This document shows positions 19,412 through 28,548 of a stretch of 64,000 nucleotides of DNA, piece after piece; the first letter of the stretch is position 1, and the number at the start of each line of letters is the position of its first letter. Location: NCBI RefSeq assembly GCF_024105665.1, contig NZ_JAAAMK010000004.1, forward strand, positions 62,001 to 126,000, written 5' to 3'. The stretch comes from Aliihoeflea aestuarii. Its GTDB lineage: Bacteria > Pseudomonadota > Alphaproteobacteria > Rhizobiales > Rhizobiaceae. The notes under the pieces were generated by a model that saw only the letters and a program-made list of their open reading frames with translations, had not been told where the DNA came from and did no database searches. The position numbers were made by a program, and so were the translations under genes.

Positions 19412-21220
19412 TTATCCATCCCCCATCTTCAGCGCCTCGATGAACGCGGCTTGCGGAATCTCCACCTTGCCGAATTGGCGCATGCGCTTTTTGCCTTCCT
19501 TCTGCTTTTCCAGAAGCTTGCGCTTGCGGGTCACGTCGCCGCCGTAGCACTTGGCGGTCACGTCCTTGCGCAGCGCCGAGATCGTCTCGCGGGCGATGAC
19601 CTTGCCGCCGATCGCCGCCTGGATCGGGATCTTGAACATGTGCTTGGGGATCAAATCCTTGAGCTTTTCGCACATGGCGCGGCCGCGCTTTTCGGCGGCC
19701 TGGCGGTGGACGAGCATCGACAGGGCGTCGACCGGTTCGTCATTGACGAGGATCGACATTTTGACCAGATCGCCCTCGCGATATTCGGAGAGCTGGTAGT
19801 CGAAGGAGGCGTAGCCCTTCGAGATGGATTTCAGGCGGTCGTAGAAGTCGAACACGACCTCGTTCAGCGGCAGATCGTAAGTGACCATGGCGCGCTTGCC
19901 GACATAGCTCAAATCGACCTGAATGCCGCGCCGCTCCTGGCACAGTTTCAGGATCGAGCCGAGATAGTCGTCAGGCGTCAGGATCGTCGCCCTGATCCAC
20001 GGCTCCTCGATCGTGGCGATCCGCACCACGTCTGGCATGTCGGCAGGGTTGTGAAGCTCGATCACCTTGCCGTCGTTCATGTTGAGCTTGTAGACGACCG
20101 ACGGGGCCGTCGCGATCAGGTCGAGGTCGAACTCGCGCTCCAGCCGCTCCTGAATGATTTCGAGGTGCAGGAGGCCGAGGAAGCCGCAGCGAAAGCCGAA
20201 GCCGAGCGCGGCCGAGGTTTCCATTTCAAATGAGAAACTGGCGTCGTTCAAACGCAGCTTGCCCATGGCGGCGCGCAGATCCTCGAAATCGGCCGCGTCG
20301 ACGGGGAAGAGGCCGCAGAAGACCACCGGCTGCGCCGGCTTGAAGCCGGCCAAGGCGTTGGCGGTGGGCTTCTTGTCTTCGGTGATCGTATCGCCGACGC
20401 GCGTATCCGCCACTTCCTTGATCGAGCCGGTGATGAAGCCGATCTCGCCGGGACCGAGGTCCTCGACCATGACCATCTTGGGCGTGATGACGCCGACACG
20501 GTCGACGGAGTATTTCGCGCCCGTGCCCATCATGCGGATCTGCTGGCCCTTCCTGAGCCTGCCATCAATGACGCGGACCAGAACGATGACGCCGAGATAG
20601 CTGTCGTACCAGCTATCGACCAGCATGGCCTTGAGCGGTGCGTTCGCGTCGCCTTCCTTCGGGGCGGGCAGCTTGGTGACGATGGCTTCGAGCACGTCGC
20701 CGATGCCAAGGCCCGTCTTGGCCGAGATCATCACCGCGTCGGATGCGTCGAGGCCGATCACCTCCTCGACCTGTTCCTTCACGCGCTCGGGCTCGGCGGC
20801 GGGCAGGTCAACCTTGTTCAGGACGACGACGATCTCGTGGTCGGCGTCGATGGCCTGATAGACGTTGGCCAGCGTCTGCGCCTCGACGCCCTGGCTCGCG
20901 TCGACGACGAGCAGAGAGCCTTCGCACGCGCGAAGCGAACGCGACACCTCATAGGCGAAATCGACATGGCCAGGCGTATCGATCAGGTTCAGGACGTAGT
21001 GCTCGCCGTCCTTCGCATCATATTCGAGGCGGACGGTGTTCGCCTTGATGGTGATGCCGCGCTCACGCTCGATGTCCATGGCGTCGAGCACCTGTTCCTT
21101 CATCTCCCGGACCTCGAGGGAACCGGTCATCTGGATCAGGCGATCGGCCAGAGTCGACTTGCCGTGGTCGATGTGGGCGACGATGGAGAAATTGCGGATT
21201 TTGGAAAGGGGCGTGCTCAT
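19412..21220 (-). CDS. lepA: Elongation factor 4 (LepA), back-translocating GTPase
   Basis: Ribosome-associated GTPase of 602 residues. G1 is [15 protein letters not shown]2/switch includes [12 protein letters not shown]3 DTPGHVDF and G4 NKVDLP. The LepA-specific C-terminal domain is present ([21 protein letters not shown]). Full length and intact. It stands as a core gene between two accessory stretches. Confidence 0.98.
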   Translation of the reverse strand: MSTPLSKIRNFSIVAHIDHGKSTLADRLIQMTGSLEVREMKEQVLDAMDIERERGITIKANTVRLEYDAKDGEHYVLNLIDTPGHVDFAYEVSRSLRACEGSLLVVDASQGVEAQTLANVYQAIDADHEIVVVLNKVDLPAAEPERVKEQVEEVIGLDASDAVMISAKTGLGIGDVLEAIVTKLPAPKEGDANAPLKAMLVDSWYDSYLGVIVLVRVIDGRLRKGQQIRMMGTGAKYSVDRVGVITPKMVMVEDLGPGEIGFITGSIKEVADTRVGDTITEDKKPTANALAGFKPAQPVVFCGLFPVDAADFEDLRAAMGKLRLNDASFSFEMETSAALGFGFRCGFLGLLHLEIIQERLEREFDLDLIATAPSVVYKLNMNDGKVIELHNPADMPDVVRIATIEEPWIRATILTPDDYLGSILKLCQERRGIQVDLSYVGKRAMVTYDLPLNEVVFDFYDRLKSISKGYASFDYQLSEYREGDLVKMSILVNDEPVDALSMLVHRQAAEKRGRAMCEKLKDLIPKHMFKIPIQAAIGGKVIARETISALRKDVTAKCYGGDVTRKRKLLEKQKEGKKRMRQFGKVEIPQAAFIEALKMGDG

Positions 21221-21465
21221 GCGCTGGGCCTATAAAGCATCGCCGCGCAAACGGAAACCGGATTTGCAGGTCGATCAAAAATCCGGAACAACGCGACGCA
21301 ACCATAAGTTTATTTATTTTATATTAACAACTTTTGATTGATTTCTGATTTGTCACCCGCCAAGGTTGCCTCGTTGAGAGGGACCGGGCGTGAGGGGCAA
21401 TTTGACGGGCTGGCAGGCAACGCCGCGCCTGGATGCCTTTGCATGTCCGCAGATTGGGGGCGGAC
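21221..21465. promoter_or_regulatory. AT-rich divergent promoter region between lepA and the Type IIL gene
   Basis: The segment 21300-21350 is strikingly AT-rich (TTTATTTATTTTATATTAAC) in an otherwise GC-rich window, so it probably holds promoters for one or both divergent genes. I cannot assign specific -35/-10 boxes with confidence. Confidence 0.4.
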
Positions 21466-24400
21466 ATGGAAGCGGAGGCTTTCATTGCGCGGTGGACGAC
21501 GCGCGAAGGCGGGGCCGAACGGGCGAACTACCAGATGTTCCTCGCCGAGTTCTGCGACGTGATCGGGGTGCCGAGGCCCGAGCCGGCGGGGGCTGAGCGC
21601 GAGCGCAACGACTATGTGTTCGAGCGGGCCGTGCGGCGGCGCGAGAGCGACCCGGTAAATTCCACGCTGCGGATCGACCTCTACAAGAAGGGCTGCTTCA
21701 TTCTCGAAGCCAAGCAGTCGCGCCTGCCGGGTGGGAAGAACGCCCTGCCCGCGCAATTGTCTTTGCCCGATATCGATCGCGGTACGACGGGCCGGCGCGG
21801 GGCGGCGCGCAACTGGGACGCGATGATGGCGGCGGCGCGCAAGCAGGCGGAGGACTACGTTTTCCTGCTCGACGCCAGTCATCCCGCGCCGCCGTTCCTC
21901 ATCACCTGCGATGTCGGCCACGCCTTCGAAATCTATGCCGATTTCACCGGCACGGGCCGCGCCTATTCGCAGTTTCGCGGGCGCAAGGGGTTTCGAATCT
22001 ATCTGGAGGATTTGCGGCGCGAGGAGGTTCGCACGCTGCTGGCCGCGATCTGGACGGCCCCCGCCAGCCTCGATCCGGCACGCGAAAGCGCCCGCGTCAC
22101 CCGCGCCATTGCCGGCCGGCTTGCCGAAGTCAGCCGGTCGCTGGAAAAGGGCTACGCCCCGCAGGACGTGGCGCTCTTCGTCATGCGCTGCATCTTCTGT
22201 ATGTTCGCGGAGGACGTGGACTTGCTGCCCAAGGGCGAGTTCACTCGGCTTCTGGACGAGTGCAGATCGTCACCGCGCACGCTGGTGCCGTTGCTCGAAG
22301 AGCTATGGTCGAAGATGGACGAGCCGTCCGAGGAGAAGCGGTTCTTCTCCTATTTCCGCACGCATCTGCGCCACTTCAATGGCAATCTCTATCGCAATGC
22401 ACACGCTTTTCCGCTCGAGGCCGAAGAGATCGGCGAACTCCTGGCGGCGGCGAAGCACAAATGGACCGAGGTCGATCCGGCGATCTTCGGCACGCTTCTG
22501 GAACAGGCGCTGGAGCCGACCGAGCGGCGCAAGCTCGGCGCGCATTACACGCCTCGCGCCTATGTCGTGCGGCTGGTGGAAGCGACGGTGATGGAGCCGC
22601 TGCGCGCCGACTGGCGACGGGCGCTGAAACAGGCCGACGGCGAGAAGCACGCCGGCAACGAGCGCGGCGCGGCGGCGATCCTGCGTGCGTTTCACCACAG
22701 GCTGTGCACCACGCGCGTGCTCGATCCGGCCTGTGGCACCGGCAATTTTCTCTATGTGTGCCTGCAATTGATGAAGACGCTGGAAGGCGAGGTGCTGGAA
22801 GCCTTGGCCGACCACGGCGAGACGGGGCTGCTCGGCCTTGACGCGGAAACGGTCGGGCCGGGACAGTTTCTCGGGCTGGAACTCAACCCCCGCGCGGCCG
22901 CAATCGCCGAACTGGTCATCTGGATCGGCTTTCTGCAGGAGCACTATCGCACCCATAGCGGGCATCCGGGCGAGCCGATCCTGCGCGCGTTTCGGAACAT
23001 CAATTTCGGCAGCAAGGACGGGTATGACGCGGTCCTGGCATGGGACGAAGAGGAGAAAGACGGACGCACTGAAAGGTGCTTCGACAACCCGCGCCGCCCC
23101 GACTGGCCGGAAGCGGAGTTCATCGTCGGCAATCCGCCGTTTATCGGCGGCAAGGATTTGCGCGCAAGGCTGGGGTCGGACTATGTCGAGACGCTGTGGA
23201 AGGCGCATCGCCATATGAACGAGAGCGCGGATTTCGTCATGTATTGGTGGGACCGGGCCGCCGAGCTTCTGACGCGCAAGGGAACAGTGCTGCGCCGGTT
23301 CGGGCTGGTGACGACGAACTCGATCAGCCAGGTCTTCCAGCGGCGAACCATCGAACGGCATCTGTCGGCGAAGAAGCCGATCAGCCTGATTTATGCCATT
23401 CCGGATCACCCGTGGACGAAAGCGACGAAGGACAGCGCGGCCGTGCGAATTGCGATGACGGTGTGCGAGGCGGGGAAGCGTGATGGGGTTTTGCTGGAGA
23501 CGATGTCGGAGAGTGGGCTGGATTCGGATGAGCCAATCATTGGCTTTGCCGTTCTGGGTGGTTTGATAAATGCGGACCTAACAATCGGTGCAAACGTGGG
23601 GGCCGCAAATAGGCTCATCGCGTCTTCAGAACTCGCGTCACCGGGCGTTAAGCTGCACGGGACCGGTTTCACTGTGACCGAAAACGAAGCGAGGCATCTT
23701 GGGCTGAACAGCGTTCCCGGCTTGGAGCGGCACATCCGGCCATATCGGAATGGGCGCGATCTGACAGCGCAATCACGCAACCTGATGGCGATAGACCTGC
23801 TCGGGTATAGCGCCGTGGGCGCACGAAACAGCTTTCCTTCAGTTTATCAGCATTTGCTTCAACATGTGAAACCTGAGCGAGATCGCAACAACCGTGCAAG
23901 CTACCGCGATAGCTGGTGGATTTTCGGAGAACCAAGAAAGGATTTGCGACCGGCTCTCGAAAACCTCACGCAGTACATCGCAACGGTCGAAACCACAAAG
24001 CATCGCGTTTTTCAGTTTCTTGACGCGAATATCCTCGCCGACAACATGATCGTCGTCATTGCATCGGATGACCCCGCGCATCTCGCCATCCTGACGAGCC
24101 GTATTCATCGCACATGGGCTCTCGAAGCGGGCGGCACGCTGGAGGATCGACCTCGCTACTCCAAATCCCGTTGCTTCGATCCGTTTCCCTTCCCTGACCC
24201 GTCCCCTGCCCTTCGCGCCGCCTTGCGCGCGGCCGGCGAGGAACTGGATGCGACGCGAAAGCGGGTTCTCGAAGAGCATCCGGACCTGACCATGACCGGG
24301 CTCTACAATGTGCTTGAGAAGATCAAAGCGGGCGCTTCCTCCACCGCTTCGCGCACCCCCGTGAACGGGGGAGGAACCGCCAGCATCGACGGGGCAGCCC

Positions 24401-24993
24401 CGCCTTCGATGGCTGGCCGTGGCGGAAATGGAATTGGCGACGAGCATGGCGTTGGCGAACCGGTGCTCACCGCCAAGGAAGAAGACATCAAAACGCGCGG
24501 GCTCGTGCTGATCCTGAAAGAGCTTCACGAGACGATCGACCGGCTGACGGCGGAGGCCTATGGCTGGGCGACGGAGATGGAGGACGGTGAGATTCTCGCG
24601 CGGCTCGTCGCGCTCAATGCCGAGCGGGCGCGGGAAGAGGCGCGGGGCCATGTGCGCTGGTTGCGGCCGGATTATCAGGAACCGCGCTTCGGCAAAGCAA
24701 AGACGGAGCGGGCGGAGGAACTGCCGCTGGCGGCAAGCGTCGTTTCGATCGATCGCGGACTGCCCGCATTTCCGAACCGGCGCGAGGAACAGATCCTCGC
24801 CGTCGCCGATGTGCTCGCGGCGAATAGTGCGCCGATGCGGGCGGCGGAAATCGCGCGGGCCTTCAAGCGCGGCGGAAAGCGGATCGAGCCGAAGGTCGAA
24901 CAATTGCTCGGCGCGCTGGCCCGCTTCGGCCATATCGTTGCGCTGCCGGACGGCCAGTTCCGGACGCGCGAGCGCGAGCGGTTGGCCGCATGA
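21466..24993 (+). CDS. MmeI-type (Type IIL) fused restriction endonuclease-DNA methyltransferase
   Basis: A 1175-residue single-chain enzyme. The N-terminal nuclease has D71-X9-E81-A-K83 (DLYKKGCFILEAK), the exact D-X9-EXK spacing of MmeI. A helical spacer follows. The adenine methyltransferase has motif I LDPACGTGNFLY (near residue 420) and motif IV GNPPFIGG (near 555). A target-recognition region and an MmeI C-terminal-like segment (SKSRCFDPFPFPDPSPALRAAL) come after. In this family one protein methylates one strand of its site and cuts about 20 bases away. ATG 21466 is preferred over upstream ATG 21433 because of the GGGGGCGG just before it. A low-complexity insert at about residues 955-985 comes from two hairpins. 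The catalytic motifs look intact. Confidence 0.88.
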   Translation: MEAEAFIARWTTREGGAERANYQMFLAEFCDVIGVPRPEPAGAERERNDYVFERAVRRRESDPVNSTLRIDLYKKGCFILEAKQSRLPGGKNALPAQLSLPDIDRGTTGRRGAARNWDAMMAAARKQAEDYVFLLDASHPAPPFLITCDVGHAFEIYADFTGTGRAYSQFRGRKGFRIYLEDLRREEVRTLLAAIWTAPASLDPARESARVTRAIAGRLAEVSRSLEKGYAPQDVALFVMRCIFCMFAEDVDLLPKGEFTRLLDECRSSPRTLVPLLEELWSKMDEPSEEKRFFSYFRTHLRHFNGNLYRNAHAFPLEAEEIGELLAAAKHKWTEVDPAIFGTLLEQALEPTERRKLGAHYTPRAYVVRLVEATVMEPLRADWRRALKQADGEKHAGNERGAAAILRAFHHRLCTTRVLDPACGTGNFLYVCLQLMKTLEGEVLEALADHGETGLLGLDAETVGPGQFLGLELNPRAAAIAELVIWIGFLQEHYRTHSGHPGEPILRAFRNINFGSKDGYDAVLAWDEEEKDGRTERCFDNPRRPDWPEAEFIVGNPPFIGGKDLRARLGSDYVETLWKAHRHMNESADFVMYWWDRAAELLTRKGTVLRRFGLVTTNSISQVFQRRTIERHLSAKKPISLIYAIPDHPWTKATKDSAAVRIAMTVCEAGKRDGVLLETMSESGLDSDEPIIGFAVLGGLINADLTIGANVGAANRLIASSELASPGVKLHGTGFTVTENEARHLGLNSVPGLERHIRPYRNGRDLTAQSRNLMAIDLLGYSAVGARNSFPSVYQHLLQHVKPERDRNNRASYRDSWWIFGEPRKDLRPALENLTQYIATVETTKHRVFQFLDANILADNMIVVIASDDPAHLAILTSRIHRTWALEAGGTLEDRPRYSKSRCFDPFPFPDPSPALRAALRAAGEELDATRKRVLEEHPDLTMTGLYNVLEKIKAGASSTASRTPVNGGGTASIDGAAPPSMAGRGGNGIGDEHGVGEPVLTAKEEDIKTRGLVLILKELHETIDRLTAEAYGWATEMEDGEILARLVALNAERAREEARGHVRWLRPDYQEPRFGKAKTERAEELPLAASVVSIDRGLPAFPNRREEQILAVADVLAANSAPMRAAEIARAFKRGGKRIEPKVEQLLGALARFGHIVALPDGQFRTRERERLAA
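24336..24417. repeat. Two palindromic hairpins inside the Type IIL coding sequence
   Basis: TTCCTCC...GGAGGAA with an inner CCCCC-GTGAAC-GGGGG (24336-24376), then GCCAGCATCGACGGGGC facing an imperfect complement (24379-24417). The reading frame passes through, adding a Ser/Thr/Gly/Pro-rich linker. This looks like insertion of an intergenic-type repeat into the gene. Confidence 0.7.
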
Positions 24994-25215
24994 AAAGCGC
25001 CGCTTATGCCGCAACGTAAGAGTCAAGACGGCGCGGCATAAAATGAATCGAATGGCTGCGACAAGGGTTGTCGTATCCGGACGCGTGCTCTAGGTTCGCC
25101 TTTCATAAGTCATGAACAAGACCATTTTCCGCCGCTATTTTCAAAATAAGCGCGGTGGGATCGGTCTTGATTTTTCCATTTACATCCGACCTGGGATTTG
25201 AGCCGACAATCGCGC

Positions 25216-26400
25216 ATGAATATCAAAGTTGAAGCGAAATCGATTTTCAAAGTCTTCGGCAACGAACCGAAGAAAGCTCTCGAACTGTTGAGCGGCGGAA
25301 AGAGCAAGGAAGAGATTTTCGAGGCGACGGGCAACACGATCGGCGTGCAGGATGCTTCCTTTACCGTCGGCGAAGGCCAGATTTTCGTGGTAATGGGGCT
25401 CTCGGGTTCGGGAAAATCCACGCTCGTGCGCATGATCAACGGGCTGGTCACGCCGACCTCCGGCGAGATGCTGATCGACGGCACGGACGTCGCCGATTGC
25501 TCGGCCAAGACGATGCGGGACGTGCGTCGATCCAAGATCGCCATGGTGTTCCAGCACTTCGCGCTGTTTCCACATATGAGCGTGGCCGACAACGTCGCCT
25601 ACGGGCTGAAGATCAAGGGCATCGGGGCCGACGAGCGACGCGCCAAGGCGGAAGACGCGCTCGCGCAGGTGAGTCTCAGGGCCTATGCCGACAGCTACCC
25701 GGACGAATTGTCCGGCGGCATGCAGCAGCGCGTGGGCCTTGCACGCGGGCTCGCCTCCGAGGCCGAAATCCTTCTGATGGACGAGCCTTTCTCCGCGCTC
25801 GATCCGCTCATCCGCCGCGACATGCAGGACGAACTCCTCGAACTCCAGCGCGCCCTGAAGAAGACCATCATCTTCATCACCCACGATCTCAACGAGGCGC
25901 TGATCCTCGGCGACAAGATCGCCATCATGAAGGACGGCCGCTTCGTGCAGGTGGGCACCGCCGAGGACATCGTCGCGAACCCGGCCGACGATTATGTCGC
26001 CGCCTTCACCGCCGATATCGACCGCGCACGCGTTTTCACCGCAGGAACCGTGATGGTTCCGGCCGAAGCGCTCGACCTTGCCGCCGACACCGCCGAGACG
26101 GCGATGGCGCGCATGGAAACCCTTGGCCGCGACGCGCTGCATGTCGTCGAAGACGGCAGGCCGGTCGGCATCGTCGCCTATCGCGACCTTTCGGCATCCG
26201 TTCGCAAAAATGGAGGCGCGCTCAAGGGCGCGATGATCGCCGATTTTCCGGCGACGACCCGCTCGACACAGCTTTTCGACCTTTACGGGCTCGCCGAAAC
26301 CGGCCTGCCGATTGCCATTACCGACCGGAAGGGCGAACTCGTCGGCGTCGTCGCGCCGCAGGACGTATTCGCCAAGCTGGCTGCACCGGCCGCGGCCTGA
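25216..26400 (+). CDS. proV: Glycine betaine/proline ABC transporter ATP-binding protein
   Basis: A 394-residue ATPase with Walker A GLSGSGKSTL, signature LSGGMQQRVGLARGL and Walker B ILLMDEPFSALDPL. A C-terminal CBS-like region (HVVEDGRPVGIVAYRDL; LVGVVAPQDVF) is typical of ProV/OpuA and senses ionic strength in family members. ATG 25216 matches the family N terminus (MNIKVEAKSIFKVFG); a TTG at 25198 would add six residues. First gene of a proVWX operon. Confidence 0.95.
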   Translation: MNIKVEAKSIFKVFGNEPKKALELLSGGKSKEEIFEATGNTIGVQDASFTVGEGQIFVVMGLSGSGKSTLVRMINGLVTPTSGEMLIDGTDVADCSAKTMRDVRRSKIAMVFQHFALFPHMSVADNVAYGLKIKGIGADERRAKAEDALAQVSLRAYADSYPDELSGGMQQRVGLARGLASEAEILLMDEPFSALDPLIRRDMQDELLELQRALKKTIIFITHDLNEALILGDKIAIMKDGRFVQVGTAEDIVANPADDYVAAFTADIDRARVFTAGTVMVPAEALDLAADTAETAMARMETLGRDALHVVEDGRPVGIVAYRDLSASVRKNGGALKGAMIADFPATTRSTQLFDLYGLAETGLPIAITDRKGELVGVVAPQDVFAKLAAPAAA

Positions 26401-26442
26401 CCGCCGCGCCCGCCCGAATTTACGATCAAACAGGAGGCGCGC

Positions 26443-27363
26443 GTGTTCAGCCCCGCCGACATTCTCACCATCCCGCTCGCAGACTGGGTCAACAGCTTCG
26501 TGCGCGAGTTCCTGGTGCCGAACTTCCGGCCGTTCTTCCGCTCGCTGCAATGGCCGATCACGCAGGTGCTGAACGGGCTCGACACCCTGCTCAACGCCAT
26601 GCCGATGCTGGTGTTCACCGCGATTCTCGCCGCCATCGCCTGGCGCACGGCCGGGCGCGGCGTCGCGCTCTTCACGCTCGTCGCGCTTGCATTCATCGAC
26701 ATGATCGGGCTGTGGCGTGAGACGATGACGACGCTGTCGATGGTTGTGACGGCCGTGTTGTTCTGCACAATCATCGGCGTGCCGCTCGGCATCATCGCCG
26801 CCGGCAGCAACCGGTTCCAGGCATTCCTGCGGCCGGTGCTCGACATCATGCAGACGATCCCGTCCTTCGTCTATCTCGTGCCGATCGTCATGCTGTTCGG
26901 CGTCGGCGTCGTGCCGGGCATCATCGCGACGATCATCTTCGCCATTCCGCCCATCATCCGCCTGACCAATCTGGGCATCCGCAATGTGCGCGAAGACCTC
27001 GTCGAGGCCGCGCGTTCCTTCGGTTCGACGCGCTGGCAGATGCTGTGGGACGTCCAGTTCCCGCTGGCGCTCAACACCATCATGGCCGGCCTCAACCAGA
27101 CGCTGATGCTGGCGCTGTCGATGGTCGTCATCGCCGCGCTGATCGGCGCGGGCGGGCTCGGACTTACCGTCTTCACCGGCCTTGGCCGTCTCGACGTCGG
27201 CAACGCAACCGCCGGCGGCGTCGGGATCGTGCTTTTGGCGATCATCCTCGACCGCATCACACAGGCGCTGGGCGAGCCCGGCCGCATGAAGAAGACTTCG
27301 CTCAAGGCGACGCTTCTCAACCTCTTCTCGCCGGCACGGCAGACCCGCGCCGGCGAGGCCTGA
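26443..27363 (+). CDS. proW: Glycine betaine/proline ABC transporter permease
   Basis: A 306-residue inner-membrane protein with about six to seven hydrophobic helices and the permease coupling loop IRNVREDLVEAARSFGSTRWQMLWDVQFPLA (EAA motif, about residues 184-214). The GTG start at 26443 has AGGAGG at ideal spacing. It lies between proV and proX on the same strand. Confidence 0.95.
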   Translation: MFSPADILTIPLADWVNSFVREFLVPNFRPFFRSLQWPITQVLNGLDTLLNAMPMLVFTAILAAIAWRTAGRGVALFTLVALAFIDMIGLWRETMTTLSMVVTAVLFCTIIGVPLGIIAAGSNRFQAFLRPVLDIMQTIPSFVYLVPIVMLFGVGVVPGIIATIIFAIPPIIRLTNLGIRNVREDLVEAARSFGSTRWQMLWDVQFPLALNTIMAGLNQTLMLALSMVVIAALIGAGGLGLTVFTGLGRLDVGNATAGGVGIVLLAIILDRITQALGEPGRMKKTSLKATLLNLFSPARQTRAGEA

Positions 27364-27440
27364 AGCGGGCCGGTCCGCGGACCGCTTCACAAACCCTGTT
27401 TGACCGCAGGCAACATAAGACACCAAGGGAGATTTCGACC

Positions 27441-28478
27441 ATGAAGACATCCACCTTCAAGAAACTGCTCATCGCCAGCGCCTCGGCCGCCGTGCTCGCG
27501 GCAACGCCGATCGTGGCCAGCGCACAGGACAATCCCGGCGAAGGCACCACGGTGCGCATGGCACAGCCCACCTGGGACACGGCCTGGTTCGAAACCGAGG
27601 TCTACAAGCAGGTCCTCGAGGAACTCGGCTACACGGTCGACGGCCCGACCTCGCTCGACAACCCGCTCTTCTATCAGGCCGTCGCGCAGGGCGACGTCGA
27701 CCTTTGGGTGAGCGGCTGGTTCCCGCTGCACAACACCTATCTGCCGACGATCGAGGGTTCGGCCGAAGTGATCGGCGCTGTCGCCGAGGGCGGCGCACTG
27801 GAAGGCTACCTCGTCTCGAAGGCGGCCGCCGACGAGTTCGGCATCACCTCGCTGGAGGACTTCAAGCGCGACGAGGTCAAGGAAGCCTTCGACCGCGACG
27901 GCGACGGGCTTGCCGACATGGTCGCCTGCCCTCCCGGCTGGGGCTGCGAACTCAACATCGAACACCATCTTGACGCGTACGAGTTGCGCGACCACGTCAA
28001 CCCGATCAAGGCGAGCTACTCGGCATCGATGGCCGACGCGATCGCCGCGCATGAGGCGGGCGAGCCGATCCTGTTCTACACCTGGACGCCGAACTGGACC
28101 GTCGACGCTCTCGTTCCGGGCGAGGACGTGGTGTGGATCGAGGTGCCGGAGGTCAACCTGCCCGAGGAGATCATGGATCTCGCCGACGCCGCGACGCTTG
28201 AAGGCGTGGAAGGCTGCGTCAACGATCCGTGCATGCTCGGCTTCCCGGCCAACGACATCCAGCCGGTCGCCAACTCTGCGTTTCTCGAAGAAAACCCTGC
28301 CGTCCGCGCGGTTCTGGAAGGCGCCTCGATCCCGGTTACCGACATCTTCGCGCAGAACGCGTTGATGAACGACGGCGAAGGCTCGGCGGAAGACGTTTCC
28401 CGCCACGCCGCCGAGTGGATCGAGAACAACCGCGAGGCCGTCGACGCATGGCTCGAAGAGGCGCGCAACGCGTCGTAA
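27441..28478 (+). CDS. proX: Glycine betaine/proline-binding periplasmic protein
   Basis: A 345-residue substrate-binding protein with a signal peptide (LLIASASAAVLAATPIVASAQ, cleavage after about residue 29). The mature OpuAC-type domain has ligand-box aromatics in QPTWDTAWFE and LWVSGWFPLHN, and a Cys pair in VACPPGWGC as in proteobacterial ProX. ATG 27441 has AAGGGAG upstream; the frame extends back into proW but that is shadow. Confidence 0.95.
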   Translation: MKTSTFKKLLIASASAAVLAATPIVASAQDNPGEGTTVRMAQPTWDTAWFETEVYKQVLEELGYTVDGPTSLDNPLFYQAVAQGDVDLWVSGWFPLHNTYLPTIEGSAEVIGAVAEGGALEGYLVSKAAADEFGITSLEDFKRDEVKEAFDRDGDGLADMVACPPGWGCELNIEHHLDAYELRDHVNPIKASYSASMADAIAAHEAGEPILFYTWTPNWTVDALVPGEDVVWIEVPEVNLPEEIMDLADAATLEGVEGCVNDPCMLGFPANDIQPVANSAFLEENPAVRAVLEGASIPVTDIFAQNALMNDGEGSAEDVSRHAAEWIENNREAVDAWLEEARNAS

Positions 28479-28500
28479 GCGATTGCGACAGCGAATAGGA

Positions 28501-28528
28501 AAAGGCGGGTCTTATGGCCCGCCTTTTT
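28501..28528. terminator. Bidirectional rho-independent terminator (proX / BCCT)
   Basis: AAAGGCGGG, 8-base loop, CCCGCCTTTTT: a 9-bp stem with T tracts on both strands, placed between the convergent proX and BCCT genes. Confidence 0.92.
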
Positions 28529-28548
28529 CATTGCGATCTTCGTCGTGA

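Noticed and set aside
25180-27450. 756-codon minus-strand frame over proVW
   Set aside because: Composition is shadow-like (repeated RR/HD/DR), and proV and proW are unambiguous on the other strand.
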